The notes below the pieces were generated by a model. That model did not search any database, had not been told where the DNA came from, and saw nothing but the letters and a program-made list of their open reading frames with translations. A program made the translations under genes and the position numbers. Shown one piece after another: positions 21,171 through 33,307 of a stretch of DNA of 64,000 bases (the first letter of the stretch is position 1; each line of letters begins with the position of its first letter). The DNA is from Muscardinus avellanarius (lineage: Eukaryota > Chordata > Mammalia > Rodentia > Gliridae): NCBI GenBank assembly GCA_963383645.1, contig OY726560.1:23848300-23912299 (forward strand), in the 5' to 3' direction.

Positions 21171-21837
21171 CAATCTCTCCTACCTACCCTGGTTGGTAGT
21201 AATTAGCTTGGGAGCGCTTCAGTTACTCTTCCATTAAACAGTTCTCCTGTGTATTGAACTTATTTTGGTTTATTTATTTATTGGATTCATCTTAAGCACT
21301 TCAAGGTGCTTTTGAAGGGATATAATGTGAACTGTGAGCATTATTTAGCATGGAGTGAATTAAAGCATCACAGAACTTAGAACAGACACAAGGCTTTATA
21401 AGAAAGAAAAAAAGAAGTTATTTCTATTTTGTAGGGAGAGTCACCAAGGTAGAGGAAAAACTTACCCAAGTCAGCCCAGAAAACATTGGGGAATTAGAAT
21501 CCAGTTAGTTTATTCTTGGTAGAGTTTCACTTTTCACTTGCACCTAAGCTGAGTTTGCTAGAGAAGTGTATCTCAGGCATAAGTAAACCATATTGAGAAA
21601 GAACAGTTGATTCTTGGACTCTGGAATGGTAATTAGAGTGCTTATGAAGAAACACTTTGAGGGATGTAGGTAAACATCTGTATTTATGTAGCCATCATTC
21701 TGTGAGTGTTTGCTAGTCAGTCTCTATAAATTTGTATCAGTCACTAGCCAGTGAGAGAAAAGGGAACATGAAAGAGAAAAAAAATGAACCCAGGTTTTCT
21801 TTCATAAACATGCAAATGAATGGGTACAGTAAGTGTG
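21171..21837. other. No recognised feature
   Basis: Unique-looking sequence between the L1 and a SINE. Confidence 0.5.
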
Positions 21838-22034
21838 GGGTGATGGGGATTGAGCCCAGGGGCATTCTACCTCCAAGCTACACCCCATCCCTTTTTCTTT
21901 TTCACTTTGAAATAAGGTCTCCTTAAGCTGCTGAGGGCTTCTCAAAGTTGTTGAAGCTGGTCTTGAACCTGTGATCCTCCTTTCTCAGTCTTTTAAGAAC
22001 TGGGATTACAGGTGTGTGCCATCACACCTGGTCT
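21838..22034 (-). mobile_element. Dimeric B1/ID-like SINE, class 3
   Basis: The ID-like half is seen as the complement of GGGATTGAGCCCAGGGGCA with an intact tRNA-type B box. The B1-like half ends at CACACCTGG. Confidence 0.92.
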
Positions 22035-23255
22035 GGTAGATTTTTTTCATTGTGAAAATTAAAAGTTCTATGCCTAAGTTTTATTTCAAAAAATGTTTGG
22101 TTGTGTCAAATATATCCAATAGTCAATGGGGTTTATTTGTTTGGAATCCTCTTTTCTGATTTCAGTGAAGAAAATGGGATCCTGGGCCAATAGACACTCT
22201 GAATTTCCCATTTGGAACTCTCCACATTGCTAACATATAGAGCAGACTATGGAAACTCTGCTATTTCCATAGTGATGGCTGCCTACTGCCAGGTTCCACT
22301 CTAACTCTACTGTGAATTTATCCATGTCTGGCTGAAGCAGAGTGCTTAGGGTCCTGGGTTAAGAATTCTAAAGGATGGTAGCGCCTCCAATCCAGGCTGT
22401 GTCAGCCAATCACTAATTAAGAAAGTCATTCTGAAAATTCTATATGTAGGATTCTAACCCTCTAGACTTTTTCCTGAGGAACTCTGATTTTGGCTGGAAT
22501 TTTACATTTTTGAATCATCCATTGACATAAGAAGTTCCTTTGTCCTATATTGTACCTCCAACACCTTGTTTTTATTTGTTTCATTTTATTTCGGTAGAGG
22601 CATTTCTCCTGAAGGAGAAAAGAAAATGGGAATAGGAAATAATGACTACCGGAAGTTGGCTAATGTATTAAAAACAAAAATGATTATTTTGGACTTATGA
22701 CTTTTGAAAATATGTAATATATGATTTGCTCTCCAACCCAAGGAAAAAGAACAAAGAAAAGGGGGAAAATCTTGGTAGTTTTATTGATCTGCTTTAACTG
22801 TAGTCTTTCATCTTATAAATAAATCAAACTTAGAAGTTGTTGTCTGTAGTTTGGTTTCCATACTGAAAAAACAATCTTTTTCCTAACCAAGTCTGATCTT
22901 TTCAGGAGAAACCAGGGTGTGTCATTAAGGCTTTCCTGATGGCAGCTCTGAATGGGGTGATCCAGCAAAAGAATTCAGTGACAAAAACAAAAATAATAGC
23001 AGTTTCCATACTCAGACATGGAGGTTGCTCAGGAATAATTAACTTCATAATGAGATTGGCACATACTTTCTTTGGGGACAGAAAAGGATAGTAATGAATA
23101 TTTGGGAAATAAAAAAAAAACCTTCATGGAAAAGGAGGGCTTTTGAGAAGGGAATAAAGAAGATTGAAGAGAGGTAGTTGGTTTTAAAAGTATAGGTGCT
23201 ACAGATGGGCATATCTTTAGAGAAAACAGGTGGCCTATTTGACTGAAAGATGCAC

Positions 23256-23257
<2 letters not shown>
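22035..23257. other. No recognised feature
   Basis: About 1.2 kb of unique-looking, moderately AT-rich DNA. No exon or transposon signature was recognised. Confidence 0.5.

Positions 23258-23319
<62 letters not shown>
23258..23319. repeat. (GA)n microsatellite
   Basis: About 30 AG units, uninterrupted. It encodes the Ser-Leu repeat in a minus-strand frame of 112 codons, which is therefore artificial. Confidence 0.98.
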
Positions 23320-23322
<3 letters not shown>

Positions 23323-24097
23323 GGTAATAAGTACTTGGTGAGAGGCCTGGAACTTGGGTACCTGAATTGGCCTGCGATCATGGTGGCATTAGAGGTTTTA
23401 CACATGAATGTGATAGGTTTGGAGTTTAAGCAAATATAGGAATGGACTGAAGAAAGAGTAGAATGGAGGTAGAAAAAGCCACCAGGAGAAATGTGTAAGA
23501 GGATAAACAAGAAACAGTGAGAGTGGAAAGTAAACACCCAGAGTTCATTGGTTATATCTTCATAGAGCCCCAAAATTTAGTGATTGCATAAGCCATACAT
23601 TTCTTAAAAATTTAGCAAAAGTCTATAGAAATTGCCCCAGACAGATATCACATTTTCACATAAGAATATTGCTTATAACTTCAAGGGGTTTACAGACCCC
23701 TGGGGACTAGGCACGCTGTAGAAACCCGTAGATTGCTAGTTAAGCAGCTTTGATTCAAACTGGTTGAATTGGCTTAAAAAAAAACCACAAATCAATGTTA
23801 TAATAAAATTGTTTATTATTTTGACCTAATGTAGACCAGAATTTCCTACCCCTTTCTTTCCTTCTCTACATGTTATCTTAGAAAGAAACTTTTGGAATTA
23901 AAAATCAGAAATGGAAGAAAGTGTACAGTGGCTTTGCAGCAAACTTGTGGTTCCTGGGAAATCTTAATTTTTCACATAAATTTCTTAGTACACAGTTTGA
24001 GGTAAATAATCTTGAGAAATTGCTTCATATGCTATTATCCTATACAAGGTTAGTATTATAAGCCATCTCACTAAATGTGCTTCAGTTAAGAACACTG
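23320..24097. other. No recognised feature
   Basis: Unique-looking DNA between the (GA)n and a SINE. Confidence 0.5.
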
Positions 24098-24303
24098 GCA
24101 CCAGGTGCAGTGGTCCATGCCTCTAATATCAGAACTTGGGGGGGTGGGGACTAAGACGGGATTGCAGGATTGAGGCTTAGCAAGGTTCCCAGGAACTTCG
24201 TGAGACCCTGTTTCAAAGTAAAGAATAAAGTAGAGCTTGTGGTATATCTCAGAGGCAGAATGCCCCTGGGTTCAATCCCCAGTACCACAAAGCAAACAAA
24301 GAA
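24098..24303 (+). mobile_element. Dimeric B1/ID-like SINE, class 3
   Basis: The diverged B1-like half (CAGGTGCAGTGGTCCATGCC) is followed by a well-kept ID-like half, GCAGAATGCCCCTGGGTTCA followed by ATCCCCAGTACC. Confidence 0.93.
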
Positions 24304-24469
24304 TTTCCCCCAAACTCGAAAACGAACAAACCACAAACACAGGTTTACCCTCGCTCTTTATCCATTGACCCTGTGGTGGTCAATGCTCCAGCCAGAAATG
24401 AGTGCTAAATGTTTTCATAATCTTTAGGTATGGATAGGACTTAGGCTCAAGGAACACAAAGTTCCTTGG

Positions 24470-24590
24470 CAGCTCCTCTCTCAACTCTTATTCTAAATCA
24501 GGAGGTACACATTTTGGACTTAACTAATTAGTTGTGTGATTTGGGGAATATCAATTATCTTGGCATTCTGTAAGATAAGGGAACAGGCAT
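24470..24590 (+). mobile_element. MIR SINE relic
   Basis: ACTAATTAGTTGTGTGATTTGG, then AATATCAATTATCTTGGC and TCTGTAAGATAAGGG, follow the MIR order (actagctgtgtgaccttggg, then ttcctcatctgtaaaatggg). Confidence 0.65.
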
Positions 24591-24604
24591 GAAGTGCTGT
24601 GGTT

Positions 24605-24789
24605 CAGGGATTCTCAAACTGGAGCATTCGCAGATTCGTCTGAGGTCTTACTAAAACACAGACTATTGGTCTTCCCAGAGAGGTCCCTGATTCTGAAGGT
24701 CAAGGCAGGGCCCAAGAGTCTGTGTGGCTGTGGAGTTTCCAGGTGATGCTGATGCTGATGGTCCATGGACCAGACTTTAAGAACCACTG
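24605..24789 (+). mobile_element. MER5A-like hAT-Charlie DNA transposon relic
   Basis: The left end GGATTCTCAAACTGGAGCAT and right end CCAGACTTTAAGAACCACTG form the diverged terminal inverted repeats of MER5A. The internal TCCAGGTGATGCTGATGCTGA and GGTCCATGGACC also match. It is nonautonomous and about 185 bp long. Confidence 0.88.
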
Positions 24790-25300
24790 CCTGAGCATGT
24801 TTGTGACCTGTGAACTCACCCTCTTTCCCTTGAATCTTCTCTTTGAAACGGATGATTCACTGCCCAGCTCTTCCTGCTTTGTGTCTGAAGAGCCCAAAGT
24901 CCTCAGTGCATTTTTCTGTGTCGTGATGTTGTCTGAGAAAAATTACTGCATTCATCATCAATGATTTATTTAAAGAATTCAGATGTGTAGGGAGCACTAG
25001 TGCATTGCATTATGCAGCTTGAAGGTGTGAATACAAACTTTTAAGGAGACTATGTATGTGAGGAACCCAGTCAGCACGCAGATGGACTAGGTAACACAAA
25101 AGTTCTATTTACCTGACTTTCCTGTCAGGGGGAACAAGGCCCTTTGCGAAAGAAGTACTAGCATGTATGCTGCTTAAACAAGGAAAGGGAAGGATCCCTC
25201 TGTTCAAAATGCAAGAGAGCACCTCTGCAGAGTCAGTGCTAGGACAAAATTGTGACATTGATGGGGTTTGACTTTGGGGTTCCTTCACTCTGTGTTCAAT
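24790..25300. other. No recognised feature
   Basis: Unique-looking sequence. Short frames on both strands lack recognisable domains. Confidence 0.45.
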
Positions 25301-25470
25301 CATTTAATAAATATTTACTCATCGCTGGCATATACGGCATTAAGCCGAATGCTTTTGGGGATACAAAGATAAATCAGATCAAATCCTTGCCTGGAATGCA
25401 ATTCATAACCTTGTACAAGACATAAGATGTGCACGTCTCTGGAAACAGTGTGTAAGGCTGCCGCATTATC
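25301..25470 (-). mobile_element. L2 LINE 3' end relic, antisense
   Basis: CATTTAATAAATATTTACTC, then GGGGATACAAAGATAAATCAG and CAAATCCTTGCCTGGAATGC, follow the antisense L2 terminus (caacaaatatttattgagc, ggggatacagcagtgaacaa, ccctgccctcatggagc). Confidence 0.78.
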
Positions 25471-25474
25471 AGCT

Positions 25475-25690
25475 GGGCTCAAATGACAATAAATCTAATT
25501 ATTTGTTATGAAGCTTCAAGCAATTTATGTAACCCCTTTAAGCTTCAGTTTTATAGTGGAAGAAAGATAAAAATAATATATAGGGCCAACTTCATATGGC
25601 TTCATTATGATAACCCATGGAAAGAACTTTCCTTGGTGCCCAAAATATAGTATGTGATATATAAATGCAACTGTTTTGAAACTATCATCA
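25475..25690 (+). mobile_element. MIR SINE relic
   Basis: GCAATTTATGTAACCCCTTTAAGC, then TTCAGTTTTATAGTGGAAG and a GATAAAAATAATATATAGGG block, follow MIR. Confidence 0.6.
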
Positions 25691-25739
25691 TAAAAATCAG
25701 AGTGATAAACATAATACTTTTTCAGTGTTAGATATTGAA

Positions 25740-25900
25740 TTAAAAGTTTTTAATTTATTATCTAATTTAATCCTTATAAAAATCCTAGTGAAATTGATCC
25801 TACAATTGTCTCTATTTCATAGATAAAGAACCTATGCTCAGGGACCTGAAGCAATTTCCCCAAGGAACTACAGCTTATAAATACAACAAAAAAGCTAGTA
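25740..25900 (-). mobile_element. MIR SINE relic, antisense
   Basis: TTTAATCCTTATAAAAATCC, then TTTCATAGATAAAGAACC and CTCAGGGACCTGAAGCAATTT, follow the MIR core. Confidence 0.75.
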
Positions 25901-26104
25901 TTTAAACAAAACAATCTGATTCTAGGGGTTGTGCCCCTAACTACCATGTATAATTATTCTTAATAAGTGCTTTGAGAAGAATAAACATTTTGAGGGGGAG
26001 GTCAAAGGTAGAAATGAAAACTTAGAAAGGCTTAAAATCTGGGACTTGAAGGCTAGAAGAATTCTGTCTCTATACATTCTCATTAACTCTTTCTGCTGTT
26101 CAAC

Positions 26105-26285
26105 ACGTTTGCTTATTTAATAAATATTTGACTAGCATGTGTCTTTCACCAGGCACTGGGGCAGGGCTGGCAATAGAGCAGTGAGTGCCATGGTCATGAC
26201 CTAGCTGAGAGTCCCTGCCCTCGCGGACCTCGTGGTCCCCGGGGGAAAACAGCAATACTATAGACAGTGAATGAGTGATTAATTT
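26105..26285 (-). mobile_element. L2 LINE 3' end relic, antisense
   Basis: TTTAATAAATATTTGACTAG, CACCAGGCACTGGGGCAGGG, CAATAGAGCAGTGAGTGCC and AGAGTCCCTGCCCTCGCGGA match the antisense L2 terminus well. Confidence 0.85.
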
Positions 26286-26289
26286 ATGA

Positions 26290-27045
26290 AGACGCATAAG
26301 AAGACATTTGATTTAGGAAGCGTGCACCGAGGGCCTGCTCCATCCTGGGCTGGATTACAGATCAGGGGGCACAAAAGTCAGATGTGGCTCTGCCCACGAG
26401 TCAGATTGCTGGAAAGCACTTGCTGTTCTCTCTCCCCTTTTTGTGCTTTTGTGCTCACTCCTTACTGCAGCTGAAATTTCCCTGATGTAAAAACTGTTCA
26501 TTCATAGTCATCTGTGACCTCTTGTTTTTTGAAATAAGCCTTGGTGATAGTGGTTTTTTTTTAATATTATTGACCCAGTACTCCCTCTGTTTCTTTTTTT
26601 TTTATTCCTGTCTTCTACCACTCCCACCTCCATTCACACAGATATGGATTAATACATTTGTTGGATAAGGAAATGGATATTACAGGGCAGAAAACTGAGG
26701 GTGAAGTCAGGTGTCCAGGTTGTATTTTCTTGGAGGAAGAGAGAGGACTCTTGATGTAGCCCCAAATTTAGAAGAAACTTAGGGGAAATGAGCATTTTCC
26801 CCCCAATTCCTTACCACAGTGGGAAAAGGATTCATAGGCAGAGAGCACCTCTGCCCATGTTGGGAAACACAAAAATGACTGGGACGATAATGTCTGCTAT
26901 CTCAGCTGTGAATAAAAATTAAGTTAAATAACAGAAAAATAAATAAGGCTAACATTTCTCGCGGCCTGACGGAATGTGTGGTGAATACTGGAATCCATTG
27001 CTCTGATTCATGCTAAGGTTTATGATCCTTTACAGTTTGGGTTTC
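26290..27045. other. No recognised feature
   Basis: Unique-looking sequence, with a poly(T) at about 26595 and no clear repeat identity. Confidence 0.45.
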
Positions 27046-27049
27046 ATCA

Positions 27050-27140
27050 GGGACTTTTAAGAGTATATTCATTGTTTTAGTAAATATTTATTGGGCAACT
27101 ATCCATTCTTTGTCAGGTAAGTGGCAAAGGCTAGTATCAC
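27050..27140 (-). mobile_element. L2 LINE 3' end fragment, antisense
   Basis: TTGTTTTAGTAAATATTTATTGG, then GCAACTATCCATTCTTTGTCAGG, follow the L2 terminus. It is short and diverged. Confidence 0.55.
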
Positions 27141-27689
27141 AATGTCAAGCAAGAATACACACAATTCTTGCTTAATAATCTTTATTTTTCAAGGCAGAAA
27201 GACTCTAATCAACTAAACACAAACAGATATAAAATCATAAGTGTGAAAATTACCGCTGAGGGAAGATACTTGGAATCTAGACAGCACGGAGCTCTGACCT
27301 CTTCTGGGAGAATCTGAGAATTCTCCCTGGGAAGTGACATTAGCACAGATACCTGAAAATAAAAAGGAGCAAATATGGTAAAGAGGAGTGGAAAGAGCAA
27401 GTGTGCTGGGCACACAAAATCAGGATGTTAGCCTTCTGTGAGGTGAATAAGCCACTACGAAAACAAACAAACAAGGCAGAAGGGGAGGGCAGGGAGAGAT
27501 GGATCCCACTGTGAGGGTGTAAAGGACTGTCCAGGTGAGAGGCTTATTCCACTGGCAGGTGCTGCCTGTGTGTCTCCTGTTATCTCCGCAGGCCTCCAAG
27601 GTGTACAAGGCTAAGCCCTCCATCTTTCCTCAAATCTATCTTTGCACCTCTTCTTGACAAATGACAGCCCCATCCTTGCATTTTGCATA

Positions 27690-28135
27690 AGCCCATCCCT
27701 TCCAACATCATCGTTTCTTCTTCTTTCTTCTCCTCATGCCCTATGTCCAATCAATCTCCAAGTTCTGTCAATTCTGTCTCATTGGTATCTTTCACATCCA
27801 TTTCAGTTCACTCCATACAGTGAACTGTGCTCCAGACAGTGCCCTCCACCTGCCCAACCCCGTGCACCTGGAGATGCTGGGGATGATTTTAAGTTGTACC
27901 TTTTGCTCTCTGTAGGTTATTATGCCTACCTTTCCCTCTGTCCAAAATCTTGTTTCTCCCACAGGATGCTTCTCTTTTGAGGACGCCTCCTTGACCACCA
28001 GACACGTGGAAATGAGGCTGGCTTCTCATTTGTCTTCACTCTAAACACCTGCTTCTTATCCTATCAAGTACCTGTCTATTCATCTTTCTAGACCTGGCTG
28101 TCTCATATGGTGTCCACTAACCACTGACTAGTCTT
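27690..28135 (-). mobile_element. L2 LINE ORF2-3' region relic, antisense
   Basis: CCAATCAATCTCCAAGTTCTG, TTTTAAGTTGTACCTTTTGC, TGTTTCTCCCACAGGATGC and GAGGACGCCTCCTTGACCACC follow the antisense L2 coding region that ends in the 'agaggccttccctgaccaccc' block. The 112-codon plus-strand frame over it is antisense to L2 and is not a gene. Confidence 0.6.
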
Positions 28136-28386
28136 GCTAAAAGCCTACGCCCTCTAAGGAAGGGAGAAGATTCTTGGTGTGGCCCGAAATTTAGAAGGAA
28201 CTTAGGAGAAATGAGCATTCTCCCCATATTGCCTTAACCCAGCAGGAAAATGATCCCTAGCCAAGAGATATCTCTAAGTCCTCCTCTAAGTACTGCACAA
28301 AGTACTTGGAATGTGAACGGGATGAGTTAAGATGTGGTGTTCATATACAGACTCCAGGTTCTAAAGACCTAGCACAAAAATGTAGA

Positions 28387-28612
28387 ATATTTATTTATTT
28401 ATCTTAATTAATTTTTTTATTTTTATGTGAAACATATTAGAAATGGCATACATTCAGACTGTGTTTGGTGCCCTCTCCCCCTCTGCTTCCCCTTCCCCCC
28501 TTCCAACAATGAGTGTCCAGGTTAACCATGCTATATTTATATTTTTACCCCTATTCGGATGAAGCTCCTCCATTAATCAACCTCAGCCTTCTTCCTCTCC
28601 TACCCTTTCATT
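28387..28612 (-). mobile_element. 5'-truncated L1 3' UTR, antisense, with TSD-like flanks
   Basis: It contains GAAACATATTAGAAATGGC, CCAACAATGAGTGTCCAGGTT, CTCCTCCATTAATCAACCTC and CTTCTTCCTCTCCTACCC. These are the exact complements of the blocks in the sense L1 tail at 20925-21160. Flanks CTAGCACAAAAATGTAGAA (from 28369) and CTAGCATAAAAATGCAAAA (from 28613) look like a diverged duplication, though the CTAGC may belong partly to the L1 itself. Confidence 0.85.
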
Positions 28613-28778
28613 CTAGCATAAAAATGCAAAAATTTTAATAGGCAACTTTTAAATACTAGTTACATATTAAAATGACAATATTTTGGATATATTCAATTAA
28701 ATATTATTATAACTAACTCTATCTGTTGCTTTTTTACTTTTTAAAGTGTTTCTGCTTGAAAATTTAAAAGTAAATACA

Positions 28779-28976
28779 TAGCCGGGGTGTGGTGGCGCAC
28801 ACTTGTAGTCCCCACATTTGGTAGGCGGAGACAGGAGGATCACGCAAGTTTGAAGCCAGCCGCTCTGGCTGAAGAGACCCTCTTTCCAAATTAATAAAAA
28901 AAAAAACTATAAAAATAGGTCTGGGAGTGTAGCCTGGAGGTAGAAGGGTTTCCAGAAACCCCAGTACCACCACAAA
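28779..28976 (+). mobile_element. Dimeric B1/ID-like SINE, class 1
   Basis: Starts AGCCGGGGTGTGGTGGCGCA and contains CTGAAGAGACCCTCTTTCC. It ends in an ID-like half with a degraded B box (GGTTTCCAGAAACCCCAGTA). TSDs are AAAAGTAAATACA (28766-28778) and AAAAGTAAATATA (28977-28989). A minus-strand 91-codon frame over it is SINE-derived. Confidence 0.95.
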
Positions 28977-29051
28977 AAAAGTAAATATAAAGATTCCTTG
29001 CATTATATGCTTGCTGGTTACTACTGACCAAGACCCCAAGCAAATAGAACA

Positions 29052-29262
29052 GGGGTTCTCAAAACTATGGTCATTGGGCTGAATCTAGTCTAATAAATTT
29101 TTTTTTGCAAATAAAGTTTTATTGTAATACAGCCAGGCTCATTTTTTAATCTGTCTATGGCTGTTTTCCCACTGTAATGGCAGAGTTGAGTAGCTGTGAT
29201 AGAAACGAAATGACCTACACGTCTGAAATACTTATTACTTGGCTCTTAACACAAAAGCCAGC
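29052..29262 (+). mobile_element. hAT-Charlie-like nonautonomous DNA transposon relic
   Basis: CAGGGGTTCTCAAAACTATGG, then GCAAATAAAGTTTTATTGTAA, CAGCCAGGCTCATTTTTTAA, TCTATGGCTGTTTTCCC and GCAGAGTTGAGTAGCTGTGA, follow a common ancient mammalian hAT element starting CAGGGGTCGGCAAACTAC. The exact family name is not certain from memory. Confidence 0.75.
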
Positions 29263-30404
29263 TGACCTGACCTCTATTCTAGAGGGTTGATATTATATTT
29301 TATTCATCATTGTATCTCCAAATTATGGCACATTACCTGGTCCCTGGTAAGCACACAAGATTTTTTGAAGTGAATAAAGGCTTGTTAACAAGATGCTTGT
29401 TAAAAAAAAAAAAGAAAATATTTGTTGAGTGAGTGCGAATTTGAAACGATTATTTCCAGTATTATCACTAAAATTAATTTATGACCCAGGGTTGTGAGGA
29501 TCATATGGTCAAAACTAAAACTCAGAATATAATCTGACAAGTAGGCGTGTACTTGAGGAACAGTCATGCACCACATTTGCAATTGAATTTGCCTTTAAAA
29601 ATCCAGAGAGAACAATTCTTCACTGCCATTATCATGGAATACCTTGATTTTGGAGAAGATGAGATAGTTTTTTCCAGAATCAGAATAGTGCTATATGATT
29701 GAGAAGCATCTTGTAGGTTGGGGATTTGGAGTATTTCTATCACGTCAGTCTTCATCTGCCCACATGGTAGGCACCCTGACATGAAGCTCTCTGCTCTGTT
29801 GTTCTTATACAAAGGAATATAAACACTTAGGGGTGCATTGGGGACTTAAGATCTGCTCAGAGGAGACTCCTGATAAAGTGATGTTCCAACCTCATAGAGA
29901 CACTGATGTTCTAGAGGAAATATTGACATGTCACTTTTATGTTCATTCCACATAAGCTTTTTTTCCAGGCAGTTTATGCCTGAAAATGTAAAGCAGCCAC
30001 AAATGTGAAAATCTGGATCTGGACGGCTGGCATACATGAGAATTAATTCTTATAACTTAAAACTGGGGCTGTGAAAGAGTGTTGGAAGAGAATTAAGTAC
30101 ACCCTCACACTTTGATCTGAATACACTCCTGTCATTTGCTCTGCACTAACAAATCTGCTGCTGTTCGAAGACATAAGATTATTTTTTTACTTTTCTCTGT
30201 CACATTAGTAGTGTAAATGATTTTTACAAATTTGAAACTGCCAATGTCTCTCTGCATGAGAATCAAATTTGAGGTCTCAGTTCTGCAACCTTATCTCATT
30301 TCACAAGAGCCATTAGTTTTTTTTTAAAATTCAGAACATTTCTCAGTATTGAATTGGATCTTCTCTTTTTTCTTATGTATTTACTTACCTATTATTTACT
30401 CATG
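29263..30404. other. No recognised feature
   Basis: Unique-looking AT-rich DNA. Minus-strand frames of 60-82 codons lack domains. Confidence 0.45.
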
Positions 30405-30585
30405 TTGTGGTACTGGGTATTAAACCCAGGGGTGATCTGCCACTGAGTTATATACCCAGTTCTTTTTATTTTTGATTTTATGACAGCGTCTCACTAAGTT
30501 GCCCAGCTGGCCTCAAACTTTCGATCCTCCTGCCTTAGCCTCCCAGGTAGCTAAGATTATAGGTATACACCAACATTACTGGTTG
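30405..30585 (-). mobile_element. Dimeric B1/ID-like SINE, class 3
   Basis: TTAAACCCAGGGGTGATCTGCC (ID-like half, complement) and CTCCTGCCTTAGCCTCCCAG (B1-like half, complement). Diverged, so probably old. Confidence 0.9.
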
Positions 30586-30834
30586 ATCTTTTCATTTTAG
30601 TAATTTAGTTTGCAAAATCAATTATCTAACCTTATTTCAACAGGCAGATTCCAAAGGACTTTTTTGAAGGGAAACAGAGTTTTATTTTATTGGAGAAGAT
30701 TTGAGAAGAAAACAAGAGTAGAAAACAGTAATGTTCATTAGTACACATACGATCAATATAGAATGAGGACAAATAGATATAATAAAACAGGAGGTTTATT
30801 TTAAAAGCCAATATGATCACAAATGATTTCTATC

Positions 30835-30975
30835 ACCCATTTATTCATCCACCCATCTACCTACAAATAGTCATGTATTATATTTAGTCAATTACATTTA
30901 TTGCATAGAAATCTGTCTGGCTCTGCCATAGATGTTACATAAGATACAGGAAAAATAAAAGATCATTTTGCCCTT
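30835..30975 (-). mobile_element. L2-like LINE 3' end relic (tentative)
   Basis: CATTTATTCATCCACCCATC, then CTGGCTCTGCCATAGATG, ACATAAGATACAGGAAAAATA and TTTTGCCCTTGATTGTAAG, loosely follow the antisense L2 terminus. Confidence 0.5.
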
Positions 30976-31598
30976 GATTGTAAGAATGTTAAATGTGAAA
31001 GTACTTTAAAGATGGTATTATTGTGATTCTATACTCTCATTTCAAGATAAAGTTGTTAAGTGATTCAATTAAGATAATATCTGAAAAATTATATGGTGAG
31101 TGTTGGAAGATAATTAAGAGTGAGGAACAGGTCGTTCACTTCTAGTTCAATAATTTTTTTTTACTCATACTTATTGGGTGGGTCAGTCGTATCTTTCTGC
31201 CTAAAAATGTTATAGAATAAGTAATACTAAGTCATCATGTAAGCAAGTGTGAGAATCATCAAATATGCCTGCTTGGTGAGATATCCAAGAATCTTCTTGA
31301 CTGAACAAGAAAATGGAAGGAAGGCTTGAGGGCAGAGGTGAGTACAACTAAAAGTACAACAGTACAACTCAAAGAAAACAGAGCCTAGGATCATAATGAT
31401 AAGGAGAAGGCATTTTAGGTGTGACAAAGAAAATAAATGCAATAGGAGGGAACCCACACAGAAAGAAGGAAAAGAAAGAGACACGTAGGTTAGCAAGGTG
31501 AATAAATCTCTGTGTGGAGGAGCAGGAAGAATGAGCTGAGGGCAGTTAATGTAAGACAGTGCATGCCTACTTGATAATGTTTTTCTATTATTAAGAGA
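30976..31598. other. No recognised feature
   Basis: Unique-looking sequence. A minus-strand 89-codon hydrophobic-looking frame (31227-31496) has no family resemblance I can name and lacks splice or promoter support. Confidence 0.45.
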
Positions 31599-31610
31599 CT
31601 ATAAACCAGG

Positions 31611-31613
31611 TAT

Positions 31614-31656
<43 letters not shown>

Positions 31657-31660
31657 TTTT
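31611..31660. repeat. (TTTA)n microsatellite at a SINE tail
   Basis: About 12 TTTA units, starting inside the left TSD, on the 3' (tail) side of an antisense SINE. Confidence 0.97.
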
Positions 31661-31864
31661 TGGTGGTACTGGGGGTGGAACCCAGGGGCTTCCTACCTCT
31701 GGGCTATACTTCCAGATGTATTTTACATTTTTAAATTTGAAAACAGAGTCTCACTAAGTTACTGAGAGCCTCACTAAGTAGCTGAGGCTGGCTTCAAACC
31801 TGTGTGATCCTCTTGTCTTAGCCTCCCAAGCGTGGGGATTACAAGGGTGCGCTACCACACCCAG
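31617..31864 (-). mobile_element. Dimeric B1/ID-like SINE, class 2 (long mosaic), with (TAAA)n tail
   Basis: TSDs CTATAAACCAGGTATTTA (31599-31616) and CTATAAGCCAGGTATTTA (31865-31882) match at 17 of 18 positions. The B1-like half has the duplicated CTCACTAAGT motif, while the ID-like half is of the degraded class 1 kind (CCAGGGGCTTCCTACC). Its tail is the (TTTA)n tract at 31611-31660. Confidence 0.96.
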
Positions 31865-31882
31865 CTATAAGCCAGGTATTTA

Positions 31883-33054
31883 GAGGATTTATATACTGTA
31901 CCTCTGCTCTAGAGATAGACAAAATATCCCTCAAGGACCCAGCAAAGAACCCCAGGAAAAAGAGAATCACCCTGATGAGTTGAATAAACGCATCCATAAG
32001 TGTATCTTTTCCCTTCTTCATAGCTCTTCAGTGCATACCACTTCCTAATAGCTGATTAAAATTTGTAAGTTTGGTGGGACAATCTAAATAGGAATATTTG
32101 GAAAACCCTACAGATAATAACAGTTAATATTGAAGATGCTAATGCACTTACTTTTAGAAATAATTTCTATTCCACTGGGGTTTGGATTTTTAATGGTTTT
32201 GATATACAGCTGAAATTATTGCTTTTATAGGATGAAATATATTCTTAAACACTATGCTGTCATAGTAATATCTACAAATCACTCAGAACATCATCATTGG
32301 AGGTAGTAAGTATTTTCTATCTTGTTGAAAAATAATATTTCCCTTATAAAGCACCAAATCATATTACTTCAAGGCAAATTTTCTCCCTGAGAGGCTTAAA
32401 AATAATTATTCCTAAAGCCTCATCACACAAACTTGTTAGCAAATTTTCAGGGTGTTTTGGGTTTGGATTTTAATTTCTATGAATGTAGGGAACCAAATTC
32501 TGTTCTCCCTCATTATGGTGTATCTCCGCTTTTTACATACATGGAACTGGTACAGAAAAAAATAATCTCCTTCTTTCTTTTCTTTTTGATTTCATACATT
32601 ACATTTATATATTAAATGATTTTCTACATAATCATATACAGAAAAATTTTATCTACCTAAATAATGCCAACCTACAGTTATTTCTCTAATTCTATTTGTA
32701 CTGTTATGAAAAGATCACCTGCTCATTGTGACCAAACTCTTCTAATTGCACAACCATTCATGCCTTTATTTGCACAATTAACTTGCTTTTCAGCAAAGGA
32801 GGATGACAGGAAGAGGAAAGTCACAGACATCTACTATTTGCTGCTACTAACACAGGGAAGCTGGAAGGCAGAGGCAGGGATGTGATGCATCCCATCTCCT
32901 GGCTTGAGTAATTGGCCACCTTAACACCTCCTTAAACATTCTTTCTTGTTCTTTTCCAAGGACCCAATTGTCTATGGAGGAAAAGACAATGGGAGAAGTT
33001 CTGTTAAGTGAACTGAACAGAGCACCTTAGGCATGCAAGCTTTGCCCCCTATAT
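31883..33054. other. No recognised feature
   Basis: Unique-looking, AT-rich DNA with frames of 73 codons or less and no recognised repeat. Confidence 0.5.
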
Positions 33055-33245
33055 CCATCAGCATTCTTGCAGCTATAATCTAAAAGACTGACCATGCAAC
33101 TTAGAGAAATGAAGGTGTATTTTCTTATGGTTTCATGTTCAGTCTAGGAGGTGAGGCCACAGACTGCAGATCTCAGGACATGGCAACAGGAAGAAGAGAG
33201 AAGGAGAGCACATGGATTGTGATCACATCATGGAGGCCAGAAGCA

Positions 33246-33307
<62 letters not shown>

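Noticed and set aside
23235..23573. 112-codon minus-strand frame with a Ser-Leu repeat
   Set aside because: Translation of the (GA)n microsatellite.
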